A stretch of 64,000 nt of DNA from assembly GCF_000382705.1 (NCBI RefSeq), contig NZ_ARQE01000004.1, positions 94,197 to 158,196 on the forward strand, read 5' to 3'. The notes beneath the pieces were generated by a model. That model was given only the letters and a program-made list of their open reading frames with translations, did no database searches and was not told the DNA's origin. Of this stretch, positions 1 through 7,415 are shown in pieces; positions within the stretch are counted from its first letter, which is position 1, and each line of letters begins with the position of its first letter. The translations under genes and the position numbers were made by a program. The stretch comes from Aureimonas ureilytica DSM 18598 = NBRC 106430. GTDB lineage: Bacteria; Pseudomonadota; Alphaproteobacteria; Rhizobiales; Rhizobiaceae.

Positions 1-505
1 CGCGCAGGGCGACGCCGAAGCCGGCCCAGACCGAAACGCTCGGCAGGTTCACGATGGCGAAGGCCGTGCCGACGAGGACGACGGAAAGAACCGGCGCGTC
101 GGCCTGCGTGTAGGCGCCCATGGCGACGAGAGCCATGGCCCAGGCCTTCGGGTTGACCCATTGGAACGCCGCCGCCTGCCCGAAGGTCAAAGGCTGGCCG
201 CTCGCCCGCGCCTCGCCCATCGCGCCCGAGGTCGCGATCTTCCACGCGAGCCAGAGCATGTAGACGAGGCTCGCGAGTTTCAGCCCCGTCTGGAGCGCGG
301 GAACGGCGTGAAGCAGCGCGCCCAATCCGAAACCGACCGACAGAAGCAGGACGAAGAAGCCGATGGCGATGCCCAGCATATGCGGGATCGTGCGGCGAAA
401 GCCGAAATTCACGCCCGATGCCATGAGCATCATGTTGTTCGGCCCCGGCGTGACCGAGGAGACGAAGGCGTAGACGAGAAGGCCGAGAAACAGATCGAAC
501 GGCAT
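1..505 (-). CDS. LysE family amino-acid exporter (C-terminus cut off by window edge)
   Basis: The first 168 codons are present; the stop lies beyond position 1. The protein is an inner-membrane exporter of the LysE/RhtB family, which pumps amino acids or related metabolites out of the cell. Seen: a hydrophobic N-terminal segment, then the family motif SVTPGPNNMMLMASG near residues 17-31, followed by further hydrophobic segments and the conserved NPKAW motif near residue 129. The ATG at 503-505 is the first start of the frame and gives the usual N-terminus. It lies 78 bp downstream of ilvH on the same strand, so cotranscription with ilvBH is possible, which would fit a role in exporting amino acids. 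The substrate cannot be told from sequence. Confidence 0.88.
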   Translation of the reverse strand, partial: MPFDLFLGLLVYAFVSSVTPGPNNMMLMASGVNFGFRRTIPHMLGIAIGFFVLLLSVGFGLGALLHAVPALQTGLKLASLVYMLWLAWKIATSGAMGEARASGQPLTFGQAAAFQWVNPKAWAMALVAMGAYTQADAPVLSVVLVGTAFAIVNLPSVSVWAGFGVALR

Positions 506-583
506 GGGAAACTCCGGGCGCGCGCCATCGCGCCGCCCGGATCGGGCGGCGTCAGACGTCGAAAGGGGATCGGTCGGAAATCA

Positions 584-1165
584 TCAGCTCTCGTGGGCCG
601 CGTCGCGGCCGCGCGCCATGGCGGCGACGCCCGTGCGGCAGACCTCTACGAGGCCGAGCGGCGCCATGATCTGGATGAACTTCTCGATCTTGGAGCCCTT
701 GCCGGTGATCTCGAAGACGAAATGGTCGGTCGTCGAATCCACCACCTTGGCGCGGAACACGTCCGACAGGCGCAGCGCCTCGACGCGGTCGTCGCCCTTG
801 CCGGCGACCTTCACCAGCGCCAGCTCGCGCTCGATCGGACCATCGTCGCCGAGGCCCATGGCGGTCTTGGTGAGGTCCACCACGCGGTGAACCGGAACGA
901 TGCGGTCGAGCTGGCTTTTCAGCTGCTCGATGACCGGCGGCGCGCCGCGCGTCACCACCGTGATGCGCGACAGGTGCTTGTTGTGGTCGGTCTCGGAGAC
1001 GGTCAGGCTCTCGATATTGTAGCCGCGCCCCGAGAACAGGCCGATGACGCGCGCGAGCACGCCCGGCTCGTTGTCGACCACGATCGACAGGGTGCGCGAT
1101 TCGACGGAGGGCTTCTCGTCGGTGATGAAATAGGCGGAGGCCGGCGGCTGGACGGGTAGATTCAT
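584..1165 (-). CDS. ilvH: Acetolactate synthase small (regulatory) subunit
   Basis: Regulatory subunit of acetohydroxyacid synthase, which activates IlvB and confers feedback inhibition by valine in the first step of valine, leucine and isoleucine synthesis. The 193 residues match the family's bacterial short form. An ACT domain spans about residues 22-97 (TLSIVVDNEPGVLARVIGLF is the typical first strand and helix, with the valine-site glycine-rich turn), and a C-terminal ALS_ss_C domain spans about 105-180. The ATG at 1163-1165 is used. It starts 60 bp after the ilvB stop on the same strand, so the two subunits should be made from one message under the attenuator upstream of ilvB. Confidence 0.96.
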   Translation of the reverse strand: MNLPVQPPASAYFITDEKPSVESRTLSIVVDNEPGVLARVIGLFSGRGYNIESLTVSETDHNKHLSRITVVTRGAPPVIEQLKSQLDRIVPVHRVVDLTKTAMGLGDDGPIERELALVKVAGKGDDRVEALRLSDVFRAKVVDSTTDHFVFEITGKGSKIEKFIQIMAPLGLVEVCRTGVAAMARGRDAAHES

Positions 1166-1225
1166 GACGGATGCTTCTCGAAGAACGAACGGGGATTGGC
1201 GGGGCTTATGCCCCGCCGCGCGATG

Positions 1226-3019
1226 TCAGACCAGAGCCTTGCCCTTGGCGTCGATCGCGTTCGCCACCACCTCGTCGCTCGCCTCGTCGGGAAGCAGGAT
1301 CTCGTTATGCGCCTTGCCGCTCGGGATCATCGGGAAGCAGTTTTCCAGATTGGCGACGCAGCAGTCGAAGATGACCGGCCGGTCGACCGAGATCATCTCG
1401 TCGATCGCCGCATCCAGATCGCCCGCCTTTTCCGTGCGGATGCCGACGCCGCCATAGGCTTCCGCCAGCTTCACGAAGTCCGGCATCGCCTCCGAATAGC
1501 TGTTCGACAGGCGGTTGCCGTGGAGCAGCTGCTGCCACTGGCGGACCATGCCCATATACTGGTTGTTCAGGATGAAGACCTTGACCGGCGCGCCGTGCTG
1601 GACCGCCGTCGAGAGTTCCTGCGTCATCATCTGGATCGAGGCATCGCCGGCGATGTCGATGACGAGCGCATCTGGGTGCGCGATCTGGACGCCGACCGCC
1701 GCAGGCAGGCCGTAGCCCATCGTGCCGAGGCCCCCGGACGTCATCCAGCGGTTCGGCTCCTCGAAACCGTAGAACTGCGCGGCCCACATCTGATGCTGGC
1801 CGACCTCCGTGGTGATGAAGGTCTTGCGGTCCTTGGTCTTCTCGTAGAGCCGCTTGATCGCGTGCTGCGGCAGGATGATGTCGCCTTCCTGGCGATAGGC
1901 CAGGCAATTGCGCGCCTTCCAGCGGGCGATCTTCGCGTTCCAGTCGGCGAGCGCGGCCTCGTCGGCCTTCGCCCCGCTGTCGCGCCAGATCGAGACCATG
2001 GCCTCCAGGACATTCGCGACATCGCCGATGATCGGCAGATCGACGCGGACGTTCTTGTTGATGGAGGATGGGTCGATGTCGATATGGATCTTCTTGGAAT
2101 TGGGCGAGAAGGCGTCCAGCCGGCCGGTGATGCGATCGTCGAAGCGCGCGCCGACGCAGATCATGACGTCGCACTCGTGCATCGCCAGATTGGCCTCGTA
2201 GGTGCCGTGCATGCCGAGCATGCCCAGCCACTTCTCGCCCGACGCCGGATAGGCGCCGAGGCCCATCAGGGTCGAGGTGATCGGGAAGCCGGTGAGGCCG
2301 ACGATCTCGCGCAGGAGGCGCGAGGCTTCCGGCCCGGAATTGATGACGCCGCCGCCCGTGTAGAAGACCGGACGCTTGGCCGAGCGCATCAGCTCGACCG
2401 CCGCCTGGATGCGGCCGCGCTCGGCCTCGCGCTTGGGCTGATAGCGCTGCAGGGCGCGCGAGTGGTTCGGCGGCGTGTAGGTGCCGGTCGCGAACTGGAC
2501 GTCCTTCGGAATATCGACGACGACCGGGCCGGGCCGGCCGGAGGTCGCGACATGGAAGGCCTCGTGCAGGATCTCGGCCAGATCCTCGACGCTCTTCACC
2601 AGCCAATTGTGCTTGGTGCAGGGGCGCGTGATGCCGACCGTGTCGCATTCCTGGAAGGCGTCGGAGCCGATCAGCGTCGTCGGGACCTGACCCGTGATGC
2701 AGACGAGCGGGATGGAATCCATCAGCGCGTCCTGCAGCGGCGTGACGGCATTGGTCGCGCCGGGGCCGGACGTGACCAGCATGACGCCCGGCTTGCCGGT
2801 GGAGCGGGCATAGCCTTCGGCCGCGTGGCCGGCGCCCTGCTCGTGGCGAACCAGAATGTGCTTGACCGCGCTCTGCTGGAACAGAACGTCGTAGATGGGA
2901 AGAACCGCGCCGCCCGGATAGCCGAACAGGTGCTCGACGCCATGATCCTTCATGGCCTGAACCACCATCTGAGCGCCCGTCATCTTGCGGGGGCCCGTCT
3001 CCATCATCAGATCGTTCAT
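1226..3019 (-). CDS. ilvB: Acetolactate synthase large (catalytic) subunit
   Basis: Thiamine-diphosphate- and FAD-dependent enzyme that condenses pyruvate with pyruvate or 2-oxobutyrate at the start of branched-chain amino acid synthesis. At 597 residues it has family length. Seen: the N-terminal ThDP domain with LFGYPGGAVLPIYD and the catalytic glutamate at residue 60 in RHEQGAGHAAEGYA; a central FAD domain; and the C-terminal ThDP-binding motif beginning GDASIQM and ending in an NN pair near residue 475. The frame stays open 96 bp further upstream to 3115, but that part would run through the attenuator hairpin and reads as non-protein, so the ATG at 3017-3019 (MNDLMMETG) is chosen. Expression is probably controlled by the leader at 3137-3190. 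Confidence 0.96.
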   Translation of the reverse strand: MNDLMMETGPRKMTGAQMVVQAMKDHGVEHLFGYPGGAVLPIYDVLFQQSAVKHILVRHEQGAGHAAEGYARSTGKPGVMLVTSGPGATNAVTPLQDALMDSIPLVCITGQVPTTLIGSDAFQECDTVGITRPCTKHNWLVKSVEDLAEILHEAFHVATSGRPGPVVVDIPKDVQFATGTYTPPNHSRALQRYQPKREAERGRIQAAVELMRSAKRPVFYTGGGVINSGPEASRLLREIVGLTGFPITSTLMGLGAYPASGEKWLGMLGMHGTYEANLAMHECDVMICVGARFDDRITGRLDAFSPNSKKIHIDIDPSSINKNVRVDLPIIGDVANVLEAMVSIWRDSGAKADEAALADWNAKIARWKARNCLAYRQEGDIILPQHAIKRLYEKTKDRKTFITTEVGQHQMWAAQFYGFEEPNRWMTSGGLGTMGYGLPAAVGVQIAHPDALVIDIAGDASIQMMTQELSTAVQHGAPVKVFILNNQYMGMVRQWQQLLHGNRLSNSYSEAMPDFVKLAEAYGGVGIRTEKAGDLDAAIDEMISVDRPVIFDCCVANLENCFPMIPSGKAHNEILLPDEASDEVVANAIDAKGKALV

Positions 3020-3078
3020 TGTGCGGCCTTCGTCTTCTTCGTGCCGGTCGGCGCTATCGCTTGGGAAATCTGGGCAAT

Positions 3079-3102
3079 AAAAAAGGCCCTCCGAGGGGCC
3101 TT
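3079..3102 (-). terminator. Attenuator terminator upstream of ilvB
   Basis: Read on the minus strand, AAGGCCC, a six-base loop and GGGCCTT form a perfect 7-bp stem, followed directly by TTTTTT minus the two already in the stem and then ATT. This is an intrinsic terminator placed between a short leader ORF and ilvB, 60 bases before the ilvB start. It has no upstream gene other than the leader peptide to terminate, which is what marks it as an attenuator. Confidence 0.85.
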
Positions 3103-3107
3103 GGGTT

Positions 3108-3158
3108 GCGCACACGTGGCAAGAGCCGGACGGCCCTTAGACCGTCTCGCGTGTGCGC
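3108..3158 (-). promoter_or_regulatory. Leader RNA pairing region of the ilv attenuator
   Basis: On the minus strand GCGCACACG (3158 down to 3150, inside the leader ORF) is a perfect 9-base complement of CGTGTGCGC (3116 down to 3108, just before the terminator). Between them, GACGG and CCGTC can form a small hairpin, and GGGCC at about 3136-3132 can pair with GGCCC of the terminator's first arm. This gives the mutually exclusive arms expected of translation-coupled attenuation: a ribosome stalled on the leader codons would hide GCGCACACG and free the intermediate arm to disrupt the terminator. The pairing is seen in the sequence; the switching is inferred. Confidence 0.65.
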
Positions 3159-3190
3159 CTGCTTACGAGGAGAATGAGCTTCTTCGACAT
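3137..3190 (-). CDS. Branched-chain amino acid leader peptide (ilv attenuator)
   Basis: A 17-residue ORF, MSKKLILLVSRRTRETV, starts with ATG at 3188-3190 and ends with TAA at 3137-3139. Five consecutive branched-chain residues (Leu-Ile-Leu-Leu-Val) follow the two lysines, the signature of leader peptides that sense charged leucyl-, isoleucyl- and valyl-tRNA. It lies 118 bp before ilvB, with the attenuator terminator between them. A promoter-like pair ends nine bases before the ATG, so the message may begin at or within a base or two of the AUG and the peptide may be translated leaderless, as is known for trpL of Sinorhizobium. Its role is regulatory; the peptide itself is probably short-lived. 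Confidence 0.8.
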   Translation of the reverse strand: MSKKLILLVSRRTRETV

Positions 3191-3198
3191 GGTGCTGG

Positions 3199-3227
3199 AC
3201 GTTATTCCTCGATCCCCTCCCCGTCAA
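3199..3227 (-). promoter_or_regulatory. Probable ilv leader promoter
   Basis: On the minus strand TTGACG (3227-3222) and TAACGT (3204-3199) are separated by 17 bases. The -35 box is near-consensus and the -10 box is weaker. The predicted start falls at about 3190-3193, on or just before the leader-peptide AUG. The -35 box overlaps the stop codon of the DUF1206 gene. Confidence 0.5.
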
Positions 3228-4072
3228 GCGCCCGAACGCGCCTTTTGAATGACCTCGCTGGGATCGAGGTCCGGCGAGCGAATGCGCCCGTAGCGCGCCA
3301 GAAGCAGCGCATAGGCGCCGAAGGCGACGAGCCCCAGTCCCGTGGCCGACAGGAGCAGCCAGCCATAGGGCCAGGAGCCGATCTCGCCGAGCGCATCCTC
3401 CAGCCCCGGCCGGTGGTCCGGTGTCCAGCGCGAAGCGCCGGTGAAGAACAGGACGGCGATGGCGGCGAAGACCATTCCGCGCGCGGCGAGCCCGAAGCGG
3501 CAGATGGCGATCATCCAGCGCGCATGGGCGGGCGGCAGCGAGAGAAAGCGCAGGAAGCTGCCGTCCCAGGCCTTCTTCACCTGCGCGCCGGCGACACCCA
3601 GCATGACCGCGGCCGCCGGCAGCGTGAACCAGGGGCCGAGGATCGCGCCCCAGCGGTTCAGGATGTCGGACCCGCCCTGCCCGCCGCCGGTCGAGACACC
3701 GAACAGGAGCGAGGCGGCGTAGAGCGCCAGGAACGTATAGGCGAGGCCCGACACGAAGCGGCCGATGCGCACGAAGATGCCCTTGGCCCCCGTGCCGTAT
3801 CCGTCCGCGTCGAAGATCGCCTGGATGAAGCGCCAGAGCGCGAAACAGGGCAGAGCGATCACCAGGAGAACGAGCATGACGCCGCCGAAGGGCGAGCCGA
3901 CGATGCGCGAGATCGCCTCCTCCTCGCTCAAGGTCGAACCGCTGGCAAAGGCCGTTCGGAAGGCGAAATAGCCGATCGTGATGAAGACGGCGGCCCGCGC
4001 GAGATAGCCGAGCCGCGCGCCCTTCTCGATCGCGTCGCGATGGTCGTGAATACCGACTGGCGTCGTGGACAT
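3224..4072 (-). CDS. DUF1206 integral membrane protein
   Basis: Predicted 282-residue inner-membrane protein of the DUF1206 family, whose function is not known. The sequence shows about six hydrophobic segments arranged as three pairs, in keeping with the three internal repeats typical of the family; recurring motifs are RxGYLARAAVF, RFVSGLAYTF and RFGLAARGMVF. The ATG at 4070-4072 follows GGAGGGGGTAAGC, a strong ribosome binding site. An open frame continues far upstream to 4672 but that is the antisense shadow of the next gene. It lies between the ilv operon and the PheC-like gene, all on the minus strand, and its stop codon sits in the ilv promoter. Confidence 0.88.
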   Translation of the reverse strand: MSTTPVGIHDHRDAIEKGARLGYLARAAVFITIGYFAFRTAFASGSTLSEEEAISRIVGSPFGGVMLVLLVIALPCFALWRFIQAIFDADGYGTGAKGIFVRIGRFVSGLAYTFLALYAASLLFGVSTGGGQGGSDILNRWGAILGPWFTLPAAAVMLGVAGAQVKKAWDGSFLRFLSLPPAHARWMIAICRFGLAARGMVFAAIAVLFFTGASRWTPDHRPGLEDALGEIGSWPYGWLLLSATGLGLVAFGAYALLLARYGRIRSPDLDPSEVIQKARSGA

Positions 4073-4143
4073 GCTTACCCCCTCCGATCCGCTGAGAACG
4101 AAGGGTCGGCTCGCCCGGTTCCCAGGCGCGAAGGCAGCCCGCC

Positions 4144-4917
4144 TTACTTCAAGTTGGCGTCCACGATCCGGTCGAACTCGCCGGTGGCTTTCGCCAGATG
4201 CAGCCATTGATCGACATAGGCCTTGAAGGCGACGTCGCCGCGCGGCAGCACGATACCCATCTCGCCATATTGCAGGGGCTGGTCGGGGTTCACGGCGCAC
4301 AGGCCCGGATGGAGCTTTTCCTGCAGCTTCACCTCCACCGATTCCGCCACCATCACGTCCGCCCGCCCTTCTAGGATTTCCTTGAAGATGACGCGGTTGT
4401 CGGGAAACAGCCGGATCTCGGCCTTGGTGAAATGGGCGCGGGCGAATTTCTCGTTCGTGCCGCCCGGGTTGACGACGACCCGCGTGCCCGGCTGGTCGAT
4501 CGCGGCGACGCTCTGGTATTTCGACACGTCCTCGCAGCGCACGATCGGCGCCTTGCCGTTGACGAGATACATCTGGCTGAAGGCGACCTGTCGCTGACGC
4601 GGCAGCGTCACGGAAATGCCGCTCAAGGCCACGTCGCACTTGGCCTGGAAGTCGGCGAGAAGATCGGACCATTTGGTCGGCACGAAGACCGGCTCGGCGT
4701 CGAGCGACTGGGCGAGCGAGCGGGCGAGATCGATGTCGATGCCCACGAACTCGCCCTGATCGTCCGCCCGGTAGGAGAAGGGCCGATAGTCGCCCGTGGT
4801 GCAGACGTTCAGCACCTTGCGCTCGACGATCTGGTCGAGCCGGCTCGGCCCGTCAGTGGCGAAGGCAGGCGGTGCCAGGAGCGTCGCGGCAAGGAGGGCG
4901 GTGGCGAGTCTCTTCAT
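4144..4917 (-). CDS. Periplasmic solute-binding-fold protein, probable cyclohexadienyl dehydratase
   Basis: A 257-residue protein with a cleavable signal peptide (residues 1 to about 20, ending AFA) and an SBP_bac_3 fold. Its closest recognisable relative is PheC, the periplasmic cyclohexadienyl (arogenate/prephenate) dehydratase: shared blocks are TTGDYRPFSYR near residue 40, SGISVTLPRQRQ near 100, NPGGTNEKFARA near 150 and HPGLCAVNPDQPL near 204. PheC converts prephenate to phenylpyruvate or arogenate to phenylalanine outside the cytoplasm. No ABC permease or ATPase gene is adjacent, which favours an enzyme over a transporter subunit. A plain amino-acid-binding protein remains possible. Confidence 0.75.
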   Translation of the reverse strand: MKRLATALLAATLLAPPAFATDGPSRLDQIVERKVLNVCTTGDYRPFSYRADDQGEFVGIDIDLARSLAQSLDAEPVFVPTKWSDLLADFQAKCDVALSGISVTLPRQRQVAFSQMYLVNGKAPIVRCEDVSKYQSVAAIDQPGTRVVVNPGGTNEKFARAHFTKAEIRLFPDNRVIFKEILEGRADVMVAESVEVKLQEKLHPGLCAVNPDQPLQYGEMGIVLPRGDVAFKAYVDQWLHLAKATGEFDRIVDANLK

Positions 4918-4983
4918 CGGGGCAACCTTCGGGGGGCAGGAAAGTGGGCTCGATCCGAGGCTATCGCAGGACCTGCTCGGGCG

Positions 4984-5931
4984 TCATCCGGTTTCCCCCT
5001 CGCCCGCCCCCTTCCCGGCAGATCGGGAAAGTCTCGCCAGCGCCTCGGCCGGGTCGGCAAAGCGCAGCCAGCTCGCGTCGAACTGGTTGCGGAACCAGGT
5101 TTCCTGGCGCTTGGCATATTGGCGTGTGCGGGTGACGGAAAGGTCGCGCGCCTCGGCGAGGGTCAGTTCGCCCGCCCGCACGCGCGCGAGTTCCGAAACG
5201 CCGATCGCGCTGGCCGCAAGGCCCGTCGCGGCGCCCGGCCGCGCGGCGAAGGCGGCGGCTTCCGCCTCGGCCCCGTCCGCCAGCATGGCGTCGAAGCGCC
5301 GGGCGATGCGCTCGCGCAGGAGCGCGCGGTCCGGCGCGAGAACGAGCTTCAGCGCCGCCGCGCCGTCCACCAGCCCGGCACCCGCGCCGCGTTGCAGCCG
5401 GCTCAGCGGCGCGCCCGTCGTCTCGAAGAGTTCCAGCGCCCGAAGGATGCGCTGCGGGTCGCTCGGCCGCAGTTTGGCGGCGGCCTCCGGGTCACGCTCG
5501 GAAAGCACCGCGTGCAGCGCGGCCGGCCCCTCCTCGGCCATGCGCGCGCGCCAGCGCTCGCGGATCAGGGCCGGAACCTCCGGCAGGTCGTCGAAGCCGC
5601 CGGTGAGCGCGCGAAAGTAAAGCCCCGTTCCGCCGCAGAAGACCGGCACGAGGCCGCGCGCGCGAAGCTCGGGCAAGAGCGCCTCCACCTCGCGCAGCCA
5701 AGCACCGGCCGAATAGGGCTCGCCCGGCGCGACATGGCCGTAGAGACGGTGCTCGACCCCGCCCATCTCCTCCGGGGTCGGACGCGCGCTGAGGATGCGC
5801 AGACCCTCGTAGACCTGCATGGAATCGGCATTGACGACGACGCCCCCGACGCGGCGCGCCAGTTCCACCGCGAGGGCCGACTTGCCGCTCGCGGTCGGCC
5901 CCGCTATCAGGATCGCCTCCGGCTTTTCCAT
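4984..5931 (-). CDS. miaA: tRNA dimethylallyltransferase
   Basis: Transfers a dimethylallyl group to N6 of adenosine 37 in tRNAs reading codons that begin with U. The product has 315 residues. Seen: the P-loop GPTASGKS at 11-18, the DSMQVY substrate motif at 36-41, a second motif containing FCGGTGLYFRAL near 100, and the C-terminal tRNA-binding motif RQYAKRQETWFRNQ near 272-285. The ATG at 5929-5931 places the P-loop at the usual distance from the N-terminus; the frame is open further upstream only as a shadow of serB. It is transcribed divergently from serB with 18 bases between the two start codons. Confidence 0.96.
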   Translation of the reverse strand: MEKPEAILIAGPTASGKSALAVELARRVGGVVVNADSMQVYEGLRILSARPTPEEMGGVEHRLYGHVAPGEPYSAGAWLREVEALLPELRARGLVPVFCGGTGLYFRALTGGFDDLPEVPALIRERWRARMAEEGPAALHAVLSERDPEAAAKLRPSDPQRILRALELFETTGAPLSRLQRGAGAGLVDGAAALKLVLAPDRALLRERIARRFDAMLADGAEAEAAAFAARPGAATGLAASAIGVSELARVRAGELTLAEARDLSVTRTRQYAKRQETWFRNQFDASWLRFADPAEALARLSRSAGKGAGEGETG

Positions 5932-5949
5932 TCTCAGGCCCCGTTCCCC

Positions 5950-6831
5950 ATGTTTGTCGTCACCCTTCTGTCGTCGCGGCGCGCGCCCCGCGTGTCGCGC
6001 ACCCTGGTGAATGCCGCCGCCGACGAGATCGGCGAAGCCGAGATTCAATGGCTGGAGCCCGACATCGCCTGCGATCTCGTCACGCGCGCAAAGCCCTCGG
6101 ATGAGACCGTGGACCGGCTGCGGCGGCTGGCGCTGGACGAGGCGGTGGACTGCGTGGTGCAGGAGGCAGCCGGGCGGCGCAAGCGGATTCTGATCGCCGA
6201 CATGGACTCCACCATGATCGAGCAGGAATGCATCGACGAGCTGGCCGCCGCGATCGGCATCAAGGATCAGGTGGCGGGAATCACGGCGCGCGCCATGAAC
6301 GGCGAGATCGCCTTCGAGCCGGCGCTGCGCGAGCGCGTCGCGCTCCTGCGCGACCTGCCGAGCTCGACCATCGCGGACGTGATCGAGCGGCATATCACGC
6401 TGGCCGAAGGCGGGCGGGAGCTCGTGGCCACGATGAACGCCAACGGCGCGCACACCGCGCTCGTCTCCGGCGGTTTCACGGCCTTCACGTCGGTCATCGC
6501 GGGCCGGCTCGGCTTTGCGGAAAACCGCGCCAATATCCTCAACATGACCGCCGACCGGCTGGACGGAACGGTGGCCGAGCCGATCCTCGGCGCCGAGGCC
6601 AAGCTTCTGGCGCTGCGCGAGATGGCCGCCAAGCTCGGCCTTTCGCCGGCCGACGCGATCGCGGTCGGCGACGGTGCCAACGACCTGCCGATGATCCTGG
6701 AAGCGGGCACGGGCGTCGCCATCCACGCCAAGCCCGCCGTCGCGGCCAAGGCGCCGATCCGCATCGACCATGGCGACCTCACCGCCCTCCTGTTCATCCA
6801 GGGCTACCGGGCGAGCGACTTCCGGAGCTGA
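5950..6831 (+). CDS. serB: Phosphoserine phosphatase
   Basis: HAD-superfamily enzyme that hydrolyses O-phosphoserine to serine, the last step of serine synthesis, in the cytoplasm. The product has 293 residues. An N-terminal regulatory region (about 1-75) precedes the HAD core, with the nucleophile and acid/base aspartates at 84 and 86 in DMDST, the SGGFTAF motif near 176-182, and the metal-binding VGDGANDLPM near 236. The ATG at 5950 matches the usual N-terminus, though no clear Shine-Dalgarno sequence precedes it and the upstream 18 bases are shared with miaA. Confidence 0.95.
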   Translation: MFVVTLLSSRRAPRVSRTLVNAAADEIGEAEIQWLEPDIACDLVTRAKPSDETVDRLRRLALDEAVDCVVQEAAGRRKRILIADMDSTMIEQECIDELAAAIGIKDQVAGITARAMNGEIAFEPALRERVALLRDLPSSTIADVIERHITLAEGGRELVATMNANGAHTALVSGGFTAFTSVIAGRLGFAENRANILNMTADRLDGTVAEPILGAEAKLLALREMAAKLGLSPADAIAVGDGANDLPMILEAGTGVAIHAKPAVAAKAPIRIDHGDLTALLFIQGYRASDFRS

Positions 6832-6848
6832 AGGGAGAGGCGACGCCG

Positions 6849-7406
6849 ATGGAGGGCCTGCGCACCGAACGGCTGATGCTGCGGCGCTGGCTGGAAAGCG
6901 ACCGCGCCGTCTTTCACCGTTTGAACAGCGACCCCGAGGTCATGCGCTTCTTTCCGCAGCGCATGAGCCGGGCCGAGGCGGACGCCACGATGGACCGCTG
7001 GAACGCCGATCTGGAAGCGGACGGCATGAGCTTTCTCGCCGCCGTGCGGCGCGACGATCGCCGCATCGTCGGCGTGATCGGCCTGGCCCCCGTGACCGAG
7101 CCGATCTACGATTTCGCGCCCAGCGTCCAGATCGGCTGGCGTCTCCTGCCGGAGGCGCAAGGGCACGGCTATGCCACCGAGGGCGCTCGCGCCTGCCTCG
7201 CCTTCGGCTTCGGGATGCTGGCACTGCCCGAGATCGTCTCGCAATGCGTGGCGGAGAACGTCGCGTCTTCGGCCGTGATGGAGCGGCTCGGCCTGCGCTT
7301 TCGCCGGACGTTCGATCATCCTCGCATCGTGGCGCGCGCCCATCCGCATCTCCTGCGCCACAGCCTCCACGGGCTGCGGCGCGAGGAATGGCTGGAGCGC
7401 GCCTGA
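6849..7406 (+). CDS. GNAT family N-acetyltransferase (RimJ/RimL type)
   Basis: A 185-residue acetyltransferase of the Acetyltransf_3 group. Seen: the N-terminal LRTERLMLRRW motif shared by RimJ/RimL-like proteins, and the acetyl-CoA pyrophosphate-binding motif A around residues 92-112 (IGWRLLPEAQGHGYATEGARA, in which Q/G-x-G-x-A is clear). The C-terminal NVASSAVMERLGL block also fits. It starts 17 bp after serB with GGGAGAGGCGAC as ribosome binding site and is probably cotranscribed with it. The acceptor substrate cannot be inferred. Confidence 0.88.
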   Translation: MEGLRTERLMLRRWLESDRAVFHRLNSDPEVMRFFPQRMSRAEADATMDRWNADLEADGMSFLAAVRRDDRRIVGVIGLAPVTEPIYDFAPSVQIGWRLLPEAQGHGYATEGARACLAFGFGMLALPEIVSQCVAENVASSAVMERLGLRFRRTFDHPRIVARAHPHLLRHSLHGLRREEWLERA

Positions 7407-7415
7407 AGCGGCCTC

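Noticed and set aside
1196-4210. A 1,004-codon open frame on the plus strand
   Set aside because: It runs antisense to ilvB, ilvH and the DUF1206 gene, its product is Arg/Asp/Ala-rich with no family resemblance, and the opposite strand carries complete recognisable enzymes.
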